This document shows, one piece after another, positions 56,424 to 64,000 of a DNA stretch of 64,000 nucleotides. The position numbers and the translations under genes are program-made. A model generated the notes under the pieces. It saw only the letters and a program-made list of their open reading frames with translations, did not search any database and had not been told where the DNA came from. This stretch comes from Staphylococcus succinus (lineage in GTDB: Bacteria > Bacillota > Bacilli > Staphylococcales > Staphylococcaceae), in contig NZ_CP118976.1 of the NCBI RefSeq assembly GCF_029024945.1, forward strand, positions 1,612,001 to 1,676,000, in the 5' to 3' direction. Position 1 is the first letter of the stretch. The number at the start of each line of letters is the position of its first letter.

Positions 56424-58124
56424 TTATATACTTGTGAACAATTGATTCACATGGTTAATTAGGTTATCGATATGAACGTCATCGCTCTCACCTGTATCAC
56501 GTCGTTTCACTTCTACGATGCCTTCTGCTGCATTTTTACCTACCATTACACGTATCGGTAAGCCAATTAAATCTGCATCATTAAACTTCACGCCAGCACG
56601 TTCTTTTCGATCGTCATATAATACATCATAGTTTTCTTTCAACTGTGCATACAATTGATCTCCTAATTCGCGTTGATCATCTTTTTTAGGATTAATTGTG
56701 ATTAAATGTAAATCAAATGGCGTAACTGATTTAGGCCATATAATTCCATTTTCATCATTGTTTTGTTCTACAATTGCACTCAAAGTTCTTGAGACACCTA
56801 TTCCATAACAACCCATTAATAATGGTTGTGCTTTACCTTGATTGTTTAAAAATGTAGCATTCATCGATTCTGAATATTTTGTACCAAGTTTAAATACTTG
56901 GCCAACTTCAATACCTTCTGCAAAATGAGCTACACCTGAACCATCAGATAGCGGCTCGCCCTCTAATATGAATCTGAAATCTCCGTATTCAGTTACAACG
57001 AAATCTCTACCTACATTCGCATTTAAAAAGTGATAACCATCTTCATTTGCGCCTACAACAATATTATTCAAATCTTTAATAAAGTTATCTGCATAGATTT
57101 TCACTTCTTTATCAAATATTGGACCTAGTGAACCAGGTTTAGCACCTAATAGATTCACAATTTCATCTTCTGTTGCAAATTCAATATTATCAGTTTTGAA
57201 ATACGCTTTTAATTTAATGTCATTAATTTCATGATGTCCACGGACCAATACCATAATAAATTCGCCTTCAACTTTGAATATCATTGATTTAGTAATTTCA
57301 TCTAATGGTTTTTCTAAGAAATCTGCAAGTTCTTTTGCTGTCTGTATATGAGGTGTTTCTATTTTAGTTAATGGTTTTATTTCATCATGTTTTTCATTTG
57401 GATGGTAAACAACTTCTGCTTTTTCAATGTTAGCAGCATAATCACTTTCTTCACCATAAACAATCGTGTCTTCCCCTATTTCACTTAAAGCCATAAATTC
57501 ATGTGTATGGCTTCCCCCAATTGCTCCTGAGTCTGCTAAGACAGGTCTGGCATTGATGCCTACACGTTTGAATATGCGATCATATGCACCATACATGTCT
57601 TCATAAGTTGCGTCTAATGAATCTTCATCAGCATGGAAAGAATATGCGTCTTTCATGATAAATTCTCTACCACGTAATAATCCAAAACGAGGTCGTTTTT
57701 CATCTCTAAATTTTGATTGAATCTGGAACAATGTTAAAGGTAATTGTTTGTATGATTTCAATTCATCACGAACAATTGAAGTTACTACTTCTTCATGTGT
57801 CGGTCCAAGCGCAAATTCACGTCCATGTCTATCTTTCAAGCGCATTAATTCTGGTCCATAGGCATCCCAACGACCAGATTCTTCCCACAATTCTGATTGT
57901 TGCAATGCAGGCATTAATATTTCAACAGCATCAACGCTTTCCATTTCTTCTCTAATAATCTCTTCGATATTATTTAATACTCTTGCTGCCAATGGTAAAT
58001 AACTATAAATACCACTCGTACTTTGTTTTATAAGCCCTGCTTTTAATAGTAAGCGATGACTCAATGCCTCAGCTCCTGCTGGCATCTCTTTCATTGTAGG
58101 TATAAATACTTTTGACTGTTTCAT
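56424..58124 (-). CDS. proS: Prolyl-tRNA synthetase
   Basis: 566 residues, bacterial-type class II enzyme: GIYSYLPLAARVLNNIEEIIR, FRDEKRPRFGLLRGREF and GCYGIGVSRT core motifs, with the editing (INS) domain in the middle (about 225-385). No T-box leader; it follows rseP by 20 bases and shares its transcript. Confidence 0.97.
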   Translation of the reverse strand: MKQSKVFIPTMKEMPAGAEALSHRLLLKAGLIKQSTSGIYSYLPLAARVLNNIEEIIREEMESVDAVEILMPALQQSELWEESGRWDAYGPELMRLKDRHGREFALGPTHEEVVTSIVRDELKSYKQLPLTLFQIQSKFRDEKRPRFGLLRGREFIMKDAYSFHADEDSLDATYEDMYGAYDRIFKRVGINARPVLADSGAIGGSHTHEFMALSEIGEDTIVYGEESDYAANIEKAEVVYHPNEKHDEIKPLTKIETPHIQTAKELADFLEKPLDEITKSMIFKVEGEFIMVLVRGHHEINDIKLKAYFKTDNIEFATEDEIVNLLGAKPGSLGPIFDKEVKIYADNFIKDLNNIVVGANEDGYHFLNANVGRDFVVTEYGDFRFILEGEPLSDGSGVAHFAEGIEVGQVFKLGTKYSESMNATFLNNQGKAQPLLMGCYGIGVSRTLSAIVEQNNDENGIIWPKSVTPFDLHLITINPKKDDQRELGDQLYAQLKENYDVLYDDRKERAGVKFNDADLIGLPIRVMVGKNAAEGIVEVKRRDTGESDDVHIDNLINHVNQLFTSI

Positions 58125-58144
58125 TTCGAAAATGCTCCTCTCAA

Positions 58145-59431
58145 TTATAAGAAATAGCGTTGGATATCATTCCAAGTCACTAAAACCATAACAATTAATA
58201 CAAATACTGCACCTATTGCAACAATTGTTGTTTCTGCTTTTTTGTTTACTGGTTTTCTAAAAATTGCTTCATATATTACAAATAAGATTCGACCACCATC
58301 TAATGCTGGTACTGGTAATAAATTCATCAAGCCTAAGTTCACACTTAACAATGCCATCCAAGAAATCAGATTAATTATGCCAGTTTTAACAACGGAATCG
58401 ACAGTGTGGTAAATACCCACTGGTCCATTTAACATGTCAAATGAAAATTGTCCTGTAAAAATACTAGCAATCATACTTAAAATTGCAGTGAAAATTAGTT
58501 TTCCTGCTGTTACTGTTTGTTCTAGTCCAGAAATAATTGGTTTAAATACTGTATGTTCAGTATCTGCTTGGTAACCTAATATATATTTAGTTTCTGAATG
58601 TGTTTTAGTCATTTTTTGTTCTACTTTTTTAGGTTTAATGTCAAAAGTTTGTTGTTTGCCATCGCGCTCAACTGTTAACTTCGTCTTTTGATCTTTAATT
58701 TCACTAACCGCTTGATCTATATCGTCTTTATCGTTAATTTTATGACTTCCCAATTTAACAATTGTATCACCTGATTTCAATCCTGCTTGTGCTGCAGGTG
58801 AACCTTTGGCAACTTCATCAACGGAGTTTGTTGGTGTACCTTGATAATATGCTAGACCAATAAATAATACTAATGTAAGTAAGAAATTGAAAAGAGGTCC
58901 TGCAAATAACGTTAAGAATTTTTGATATGGTTTTTTGTAAGTAAATTGTCGATCTTTTGGCGCAATTTGTATTAAACTACCATTTTCAACAAAGTATGAT
59001 TTATCGGCAATTGGATAACGATGTCTTTCTTGATCATATGCCGTTATGCCTTCAATATATAAACCATCTTTAAAGTCACATTGTTTTACTTCTATAGCTT
59101 CGATTTGTTGAAATTTGTGTTGATCATCTAGAATGATATGTGTAATTTCGTCTTTATCATTCACTTTAATTTTCACATGCATACCTGGTTGTACGGGGGG
59201 CTCTTCTAAACCATCACCAGCCATACGTACATAACCACCTACAGGTAATAATCTTATAGTATACAGCGTTTCATTTTTTCTAAAACTAAATATTTTAGGG
59301 CCCATGCCTATTGCAAATTCAGGGCACATAATTCCTGCTCTTTTAGCGAAGAACATATGGCCATATTCATGCACAGATACAAGAACACCAAATACGATTA
59401 TAAAAGAAATAATTGTTACTAGGAAACTCAA
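58145..59431 (-). CDS. rseP: Site-2 metalloprotease RseP
   Basis: 428 residues, four membrane helices. Zinc motif HEYGH at 21-25, a second motif in LLPVPALDGGRILF, and a PDZ domain (about 195-265; GSPAAQAGLKSGDTI). Cleaves membrane regulators and signal-peptide remnants within the membrane. Upstream of proS. Confidence 0.95.
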   Translation of the reverse strand: MSFLVTIISFIIVFGVLVSVHEYGHMFFAKRAGIMCPEFAIGMGPKIFSFRKNETLYTIRLLPVGGYVRMAGDGLEEPPVQPGMHVKIKVNDKDEITHIILDDQHKFQQIEAIEVKQCDFKDGLYIEGITAYDQERHRYPIADKSYFVENGSLIQIAPKDRQFTYKKPYQKFLTLFAGPLFNFLLTLVLFIGLAYYQGTPTNSVDEVAKGSPAAQAGLKSGDTIVKLGSHKINDKDDIDQAVSEIKDQKTKLTVERDGKQQTFDIKPKKVEQKMTKTHSETKYILGYQADTEHTVFKPIISGLEQTVTAGKLIFTAILSMIASIFTGQFSFDMLNGPVGIYHTVDSVVKTGIINLISWMALLSVNLGLMNLLPVPALDGGRILFVIYEAIFRKPVNKKAETTIVAIGAVFVLIVMVLVTWNDIQRYFL

Positions 59432-59599
59432 TTAAATACACCTCATATTTTCGGAATAAATTGATTACTAATGCGCAATATATTAAATCAAGTGTTGAAA
59501 TAACTATAATATTTGCCACTTTAGGTTATAAAAGTATAACACAACTAGTCTAACAGACACACGCAACTTTAACCTATTCAAACACCCTTTTAACCTAAT

Positions 59600-59695
59600 A
59601 AAAAAGTAATGACTATAACTGCTAATAATTAATTAACTTATCAAAAAGAGTTAATTAATAATATAACAGCCTATAATCGCTTAGATATATTACTT
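59600..59695 (-). terminator. Elongated terminator after cdsA
   Basis: AAGTAAT (59604-59610) and ATTACTT (59689-59695) close a long structure with the inner perfect pairing ATTAATTAACT / AGTTAATTAAT. On the minus strand TTTTTTATT follows. Nothing else is seen in the 317-base gap beyond the AT-rich rseP upstream region. Confidence 0.75.
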
Positions 59696-59748
59696 CATTA
59701 ACTCCCATTTTTTTGTATATAGTTGTACTTTGGACATTAAATTTAAAA

Positions 59749-60531
59749 TTACATTTGAATTAAAAAGATATTTAATAATGGTAATACAAACATGAAGCTA
59801 TCGAAGCGGTCTAAAATACCACCATGTCCAGGTAATAAGCGTCCAGAATCTTTAACACCAAAATGACGTTTGAATCCTGATTCTACCAAATCACCTAACT
59901 GCCCAAACATACTTAATATTATTGTAAGTATCAGTAATATCCACGTTGCAATATTAAAATCTACAAACATAATCATTACCAATGGAATGATTAAACTACA
60001 TACTAGCCCTCCAATAAAACCTTCGATGGTTTTATTTGGACTTATAACTGGCCATAATTTATGTTTACCCATTAAACGACCAAAAAGATATGCACCAGTA
60101 TCTGTAGACCAAACTACTAAAAATGCAAAGAGTATGTAATGTATACCTTCAGATCTCGTTTCATACAAATACATAAATCCAATTCCAACATATGCAATAG
60201 ACATTAGGCAAAATGCAGCATCCATAAAACTGAATCTATTTTTAGAAAGTACTGTATAACTTAATAAAATAAAGCTCATAGCAATTAATGATTTTAACTG
60301 TAAAGCACTTACCCACGCTCCAGCATCTTGAGGTAACATAATAATCAAAATGCCTAATGCACTTATAATACCTGGAACAGATAAGAACTTAATCATATTC
60401 ATATTAAGCAATTCTTTTAATCCTATGAATGCTAATAAATATGAAAATAAAATTAGACTAAATCCGCCCTTTAATAATATAGGGAGGAAAACGATAAGTG
60501 CGATGATTGCCGTTAAAGTTCTAACTTTCAT
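59749..60531 (-). CDS. cdsA: Phosphatidate cytidylyltransferase (CDP-diacylglycerol synthase)
   Basis: 260 residues, about seven to eight membrane helices. The C-terminal CdsA signature reads SGFKRHFGVKDSGRLLPGHG then DRFD. Supplies CDP-diacylglycerol for PgsA. Follows uppS by 17 bases. Confidence 0.96.
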   Translation of the reverse strand: MKVRTLTAIIALIVFLPILLKGGFSLILFSYLLAFIGLKELLNMNMIKFLSVPGIISALGILIIMLPQDAGAWVSALQLKSLIAMSFILLSYTVLSKNRFSFMDAAFCLMSIAYVGIGFMYLYETRSEGIHYILFAFLVVWSTDTGAYLFGRLMGKHKLWPVISPNKTIEGFIGGLVCSLIIPLVMIMFVDFNIATWILLILTIILSMFGQLGDLVESGFKRHFGVKDSGRLLPGHGGILDRFDSFMFVLPLLNIFLIQM

Positions 60532-60548
60532 ACTTTTCTCCTAACTAT

Positions 60549-61313
60549 TTATAATCCACCAAAACGTCGTTGGCGAGACTGATAAATTTTAATGCAATTT
60601 ATTAATTCTTCTTTGTCAAAATCGGGCCATAGTTTTTCGTTAAATATAAACTCACTATAGGATGCTTGCCAAATTAGGAAATTACTAATACGTTGCTCTC
60701 CAGAAGTTCTAATAAGTAACTCAGGATCTGGATAATTATGCGTCATCAAATGATCATTAATCATTTCCTCTGTAATATTATCACTCGTTAAACCATCCTC
60801 AGACAATTTATCATATAATGATTTTACACTATGTACAATTTCAGCACGACCACCGTAATTAATAGCAAAAACTAGTTTTAATCCAGTATTATTTTTAGTA
60901 TCTTCTTTTGCTTTTTCAATCGCTTTTAATGTAGATGTTGGTAAATGTTCCATAAAACCAATTGTCTCTACTTTAACATTATTTTCTATCAACTCTGGTA
61001 GAAAAGTTTTTAAAAAGTTAACCGGCAAGTTCATGATATAATTGACTTCATTTTTCGGTCTTGCCCAATTTTCTGTAGAGAACGCATACAACGTTAAATA
61101 CTTGATTCCTATATCACTAGCTTCCATAGTGATTTTTTTTACCGTTTGCATACCTTGATAATGACCTTGGATTCTAGGCAATTTTCTTTGTTTTGCCCAT
61201 CGTCCATTACCATCCATAATGATAGCAACATGTTCAGGTATATTATGTAAATCTAAATCAAAATCGGATTGATTAGGCTGATTTTTTTTCTGCTTTTTTA
61301 ACTTTTTAAACAT
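60549..61313 (-). CDS. uppS: Undecaprenyl diphosphate synthase
   Basis: 254 residues from the ATG opening MFKKLKKQ, with GGAGG at 7 bases; the eight-codon upstream extension is rejected. Catalytic Asp in AIIMDGNGRWAKQR, with TLYAFSTENW and RTSGEQRISNF. Makes the C55 lipid carrier for peptidoglycan and teichoic acid. First gene of uppS-cdsA. Confidence 0.97.
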   Translation of the reverse strand: MFKKLKKQKKNQPNQSDFDLDLHNIPEHVAIIMDGNGRWAKQRKLPRIQGHYQGMQTVKKITMEASDIGIKYLTLYAFSTENWARPKNEVNYIMNLPVNFLKTFLPELIENNVKVETIGFMEHLPTSTLKAIEKAKEDTKNNTGLKLVFAINYGGRAEIVHSVKSLYDKLSEDGLTSDNITEEMINDHLMTHNYPDPELLIRTSGEQRISNFLIWQASYSEFIFNEKLWPDFDKEELINCIKIYQSRQRRFGGL

Positions 61314-61414
61314 GGTATTTCCTCCGAGCGTGATCATCTCTGTTTATTATAATAAGTTCTAGATACATTTATCTACCATTTTATCATACTAGATAAGCGC
61401 ATTGAATAAACAAA

Positions 61415-61452
61415 TAAAAAAACTGTACCAAAGTCTGATTTGATACAGTTCA
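61415..61452 (-). terminator. Second hairpin downstream of frr
   Basis: AACTGTACC and GATACAGTT form a stem followed by TTTTTTT on the minus strand. Confidence 0.75.
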
Positions 61453-61471
61453 GATAAATATATGAAACACC

Positions 61472-61524
61472 TCAAACTTCAAGTTAAGACCGTAATAATT
61501 TACGTCCTTTGAAGTGAAGTTTGA
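61472..61524 (-). terminator. First hairpin downstream of frr
   Basis: TCAAACTT (61472-61479) and AAGTTTGA (61517-61524), with inner GACCGTAA/TTACGTC, form a long stem just after the frr stop. It has no T-run of its own; with the next hairpin it makes a tandem end structure. Confidence 0.55.
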
Positions 61525-61546
61525 AGTATAATCATTTTTACCATGT

Positions 61547-62101
61547 TTATACTGACATAATATCTTTTTCTTTTTCTTCTAATAAGCTATCAATTTTTTT
61601 AATTGAATCGTCAGTAAGTTTTTGAACATCATCTGTTTGTCCTTTTAAATCATCTTCAGTGATGTCGCCGTCTTTTTGTTGTTTCTTAAGATCGTCATTT
61701 GAATCACGACGTACATTACGTATCGCAACTTTTGCATTTTCACCAATTTTTTTAACATCTTTAACTAAATCTTTACGACGTTCTTCTGTTAATGCCGGGA
61801 TACTTATACGAATCACTTCGCCATCACTAGAAGGATTAACGCCTAAATTAGCTGCATTAATTGCTTTTTCAATGTTAGTCACTGAAGATTTGTCGTATGG
61901 TGCAATAACAAGTAAACGCGCTTCAGGCACACTAATGCTCGCAAGTTGTTGTACTGGTGTTGGTGCGCCATAGTAATCTACGTTTACACCATTTAATAAA
62001 TTGGAATTTGCTCTACCTGCACTGATATTAGCTAATTCTCTTGAAAGACTATCTATAGATTTTTGCATTTTTGATTTCGTGTCATTAATAATGTCAGTCA
62101 T
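61547..62101 (-). CDS. frr: Ribosome recycling factor
   Basis: 184 residues from the second ATG (MTDIINDTKS), whose spacing from GAGG is correct; the first ATG is only three bases from it. Conserved RELANISAGRANSNLL and DVQKLTDDSIKKIDSLLEEKEKDIM. Splits post-termination ribosomes with EF-G. Follows pyrH by 16 bases. Confidence 0.97.
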   Translation of the reverse strand: MTDIINDTKSKMQKSIDSLSRELANISAGRANSNLLNGVNVDYYGAPTPVQQLASISVPEARLLVIAPYDKSSVTNIEKAINAANLGVNPSSDGEVIRISIPALTEERRKDLVKDVKKIGENAKVAIRNVRRDSNDDLKKQQKDGDITEDDLKGQTDDVQKLTDDSIKKIDSLLEEKEKDIMSV

Positions 62102-62117
62102 TGTCATACACCTCTGA

Positions 62118-62840
62118 TTATTTTGTTATTAAAGTTCCTATTTTTTCACCCATAACAGCACGTTTAATATTACCTTCTTCAGTAATAGAGAATACATTCA
62201 ATGGAATATTGTTATCCATACAGAATGAAGATGCTGTTGAGTCCATTACTTGTAAACCTTCTTGTAACATTTGAATATGAGTAAGGTGTTCATATTTAAC
62301 TGCATCCGGATCTACTTTTGGATCAGCAGAGTAAACACCATCAACATTATTTTTACCCATTAAGATAACATCAGCTTCAACTTCAGCCGCACGTAACGCT
62401 GCTGTCGTATCAGTAGAGAAGTAAGGATTACCGATACCAGCCGCAAAAATAACTACACGTTTTTTCTCTAAATGTCTTATAGCACGACGACGAATATACG
62501 GTTCTGCAACCTGTTTCATTTCAATTGAAGTTAAAACACGTGTATCACACTCGAGTTGCTCAAGACTGTCTTGTAAAGCTAAAGCATTCATTACTGTAGC
62601 TAACATTCCCATGTAATCAGCAGCTCCACGATCCATACCTAAATCGCTACCTGTTTTACCTCTCCAAATATTACCTCCACCAACGATTACTGCAATTTCA
62701 CAATCCATTTTTGCTACTTCAGCAACTTGTTGAGCTACACTCTTAATAATAATTGGATTAATTCCAAAACCATCGTCTCCTGCTAATGCTTCGCCACTTA
62801 ATTTTAAAACAACACGTTTGTAATTAGAAGTTTGAGCCAT
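62118..62840 (-). CDS. pyrH: UMP kinase
   Basis: 240 residues from the ATG opening MAQTSNYKR (GAGAGG upstream; the 18-codon extension is not supported). KLSGEALAGDDGFGI, VGGGNIWRGKTG and STDTTAALRAAEVEADVILM are family motifs. Makes UDP from UMP and ATP. Operon pyrH-frr. Confidence 0.97.
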   Translation of the reverse strand: MAQTSNYKRVVLKLSGEALAGDDGFGINPIIIKSVAQQVAEVAKMDCEIAVIVGGGNIWRGKTGSDLGMDRGAADYMGMLATVMNALALQDSLEQLECDTRVLTSIEMKQVAEPYIRRRAIRHLEKKRVVIFAAGIGNPYFSTDTTAALRAAEVEADVILMGKNNVDGVYSADPKVDPDAVKYEHLTHIQMLQEGLQVMDSTASSFCMDNNIPLNVFSITEEGNIKRAVMGEKIGTLITK

Positions 62841-62884
62841 TGTCTTATCCTCTCTATTGTAAAAATATGTAATTGATACAAGTA

Positions 62885-62952
62885 AAGAAGACACAATAGG
62901 TCTTCCAATACAAAAGTAAATCTTTCATACGGAGCACAAAAGGTGTCTTCTT
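62885..62952 (-). terminator. Hairpin between tsf and pyrH
   Basis: AAGAAGACAC (62885-62894) and GTGTCTTCTT (62943-62952) form a perfect 10-bp stem around about 48 nt, and an inner AGGTCTTCC offers a competing pairing. The T-tract is short, so it could be a leaky terminator or a pyrH attenuator. Confidence 0.55.
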
Positions 62953-62973
62953 CCTTGATCTAACTATGAAAAA

Positions 62974-63852
62974 TTATTTCATTTGTCCTTTTACTTCATC
63001 CGCAAAGTTTTCTTCACGTTTTTCCATACCTTCGCCTACTTCGAAACGTACGAAGTCAACAAGTTTGCCACCTTTTGATTTTAAGAAAGCTTCTACTGTT
63101 TGGTCTGGATCTTTTACAAAGTTTTGGTCAACGGCACAGATTTCTTGTAGATATTTACGTAAACGGCCTTCTACCATTTTTTCAACAATATTTTCTGGTT
63201 TGCCTTCATTTAAAGCTTGTTGTTTTAAAACTTCTCTTTCGTGTGCGATTTCATCTTCACTAACTTGCTCTGATGAAACGTATTTAGGGTTAATCGCAGC
63301 AATGTGCATAGCTACATCTTTAGCAGCTTCTGAGTCAGTTGAACCTTCAACTACAGTTAAAACACCGATGCGTCCACCCATGTGTAAATAAGAACCAAAA
63401 GCATCGTTATCAGTTTTAGTTCTAACTTCGAAACGACGTACGCTTAATTTTTCACCAATTGTAGAGATAGCTTCTTTGATGCGTTGGTCAACTGTTTTAC
63501 CATTTGGTAAAGTAGTTTCTAATAACGCTTCTACTGTTTCAGCTTTAGTATCTAATACTTGGATAGCAACTTCTTTAACTAATTCTTGGAAACCTTCGTT
63601 ACGAGCAACGAAATCTGTTTCTGAGTTAATTTCTACGATTGCTGCTTCATTACCTTTTTCTTCAACATGTACAAGACCTTCTGCTGCAATACGGTCTGAT
63701 TTTTTATCCGCTTTTGCGATACCTTTTTCACGTAAGTAGTCTATCGCTTGATCGATGTCACCATCAGTTTCTGTTAGCGCTTTTTTACAGTCCATCATGC
63801 CTGCACCAGTTTTTTCACGTAATTCTTTTACAAGTTTAGCTGAAATTGCCAT
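62974..63852 (-). CDS. tsf: Elongation factor Ts
   Basis: 292 residues from the ATG opening MAISAKLVKE (GGAGG at 8 bases). VKELREKTGAGMMDCKKAL is the EF-Ts signature, and ETDFVARNEGF is present. Nucleotide exchange factor for EF-Tu. Directly downstream of rpsB, with a terminator-like hairpin between them. Confidence 0.98.
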   Translation of the reverse strand: MAISAKLVKELREKTGAGMMDCKKALTETDGDIDQAIDYLREKGIAKADKKSDRIAAEGLVHVEEKGNEAAIVEINSETDFVARNEGFQELVKEVAIQVLDTKAETVEALLETTLPNGKTVDQRIKEAISTIGEKLSVRRFEVRTKTDNDAFGSYLHMGGRIGVLTVVEGSTDSEAAKDVAMHIAAINPKYVSSEQVSEDEIAHEREVLKQQALNEGKPENIVEKMVEGRLRKYLQEICAVDQNFVKDPDQTVEAFLKSKGGKLVDFVRFEVGEGMEKREENFADEVKGQMK

Positions 63853-63898
63853 TTTATATTCCTCCATCATTTAATGAATTTTAATAAATTTATCTTAA

Positions 63899-63931
63899 AA
63901 AAAAGGTGATAAGCCTATTTACCTTATCACC
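63899..63931 (-). terminator. Hairpin between rpsB and tsf
   Basis: GGTGATAAG (63905-63913) and CTTATCACC (63923-63931) form a perfect 9-bp stem, followed by a T-run on the minus strand. It probably allows partial read-through into tsf. Confidence 0.85.
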
Positions 63932-63946
63932 CATTTTACATTATTC

Positions 63947-64000
63947 TTAGTTTGATTCAACAGAAGTGTTTTCTTCAGTTGTTTCTGCTTCAGTAGCTTC
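63947..64000 (-). CDS. rpsB: 30S ribosomal protein S2, C-terminal end (cut by window edge)
   Basis: The minus strand enters with 17 sense codons ending EENTSVESN and a TAA at 63949-63947. An acidic, low-complexity C-terminal tail just upstream of tsf fits RpsB in the universal rpsB-tsf order. Only the tail is visible, so the call rests on context. Confidence 0.75.
   Translation of the reverse strand, partial: EATEAETTEENTSVESN

Noticed and set aside
56400..58160. T-box leader for proS
   Set aside because: The gene follows rseP by 20 bases and no T-box sequence is present.

Overview
The window is chromosomal core DNA of a low-GC Firmicute. It is almost certainly a Staphylococcus other than S. 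aureus, perhaps from the saprophyticus/xylosus/cohnii side; that species guess is weak. The genus call rests on gene order (hfq-miaA, glpFKD, mutSL-glpP, ymcA-miaB, the two 2-oxoacid oxidoreductase genes, ymdB, rny, recA, cinA, pgsA, the ymf genes, ftsK, RNase J2, pnp, rpsO, ribC, truB, rbfA, infB, nusA, rimP, polC, proS, rseP, cdsA, uppS, frr, pyrH, tsf, rpsB) and on protein sequences that look staphylococcal. Nearly everything is read from the minus strand. The plus-strand genes are the glutathione peroxidase at 366, a 71-residue unknown at 22905 and a regulator at 44296. No transposase, prophage, CRISPR array, tRNA or rRNA was seen.

Layout. 1-3100: 5' end of hflX, gpx, hfq, miaA, a hydrolase. 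3275-9650: glycerol locus, with glpD, glpK and glpF, terminator-type leaders before glpD and glpF (likely GlpP targets), a cre-like site before glpF, an S66 peptidase set into the locus, and glpP at the end of a mutS-mutL-glpP operon. 14724-18995: thiW, ymcA, miaB, a thiamine-binding-family protein, an Rrf2 regulator and a poly-gamma-glutamate hydrolase-like protein. 19202-27556: 2-oxoacid:ferredoxin oxidoreductase, ymdB, rny, recA with a LexA-type box, cinA. 27953-36482: a long operon ftsK-ymfC-ymfF-ymfH-ymfI-ymfK-rodZ-like-pgsA. 36793-43855: RNA metabolism and translation genes.

43856-47175 is the least expected part. infB and rbfA, which I recall as adjacent in S. aureus, are separated here by about 3.3 kb. 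This holds a WYL-type HTH regulator, a convergent 330-residue protein of unknown function with faint uracil-DNA-glycosylase-fold motifs, twin palindromes near the regulator promoter, and 920 bases without a gene that contain a plausible small RNA. This is the best candidate for an undescribed accessory unit.

47176-64000 returns to the conserved translation, replication and envelope block: infB-rplGA-ylxR-nusA-rimP, polC, proS-rseP, cdsA-uppS, frr-pyrH, tsf and the 3' end of rpsB. The rimP operon has a consensus promoter followed directly by an intrinsic-terminator hairpin, which suggests attenuation. Many genes end in unusually long hairpins (about 67-128 nt).
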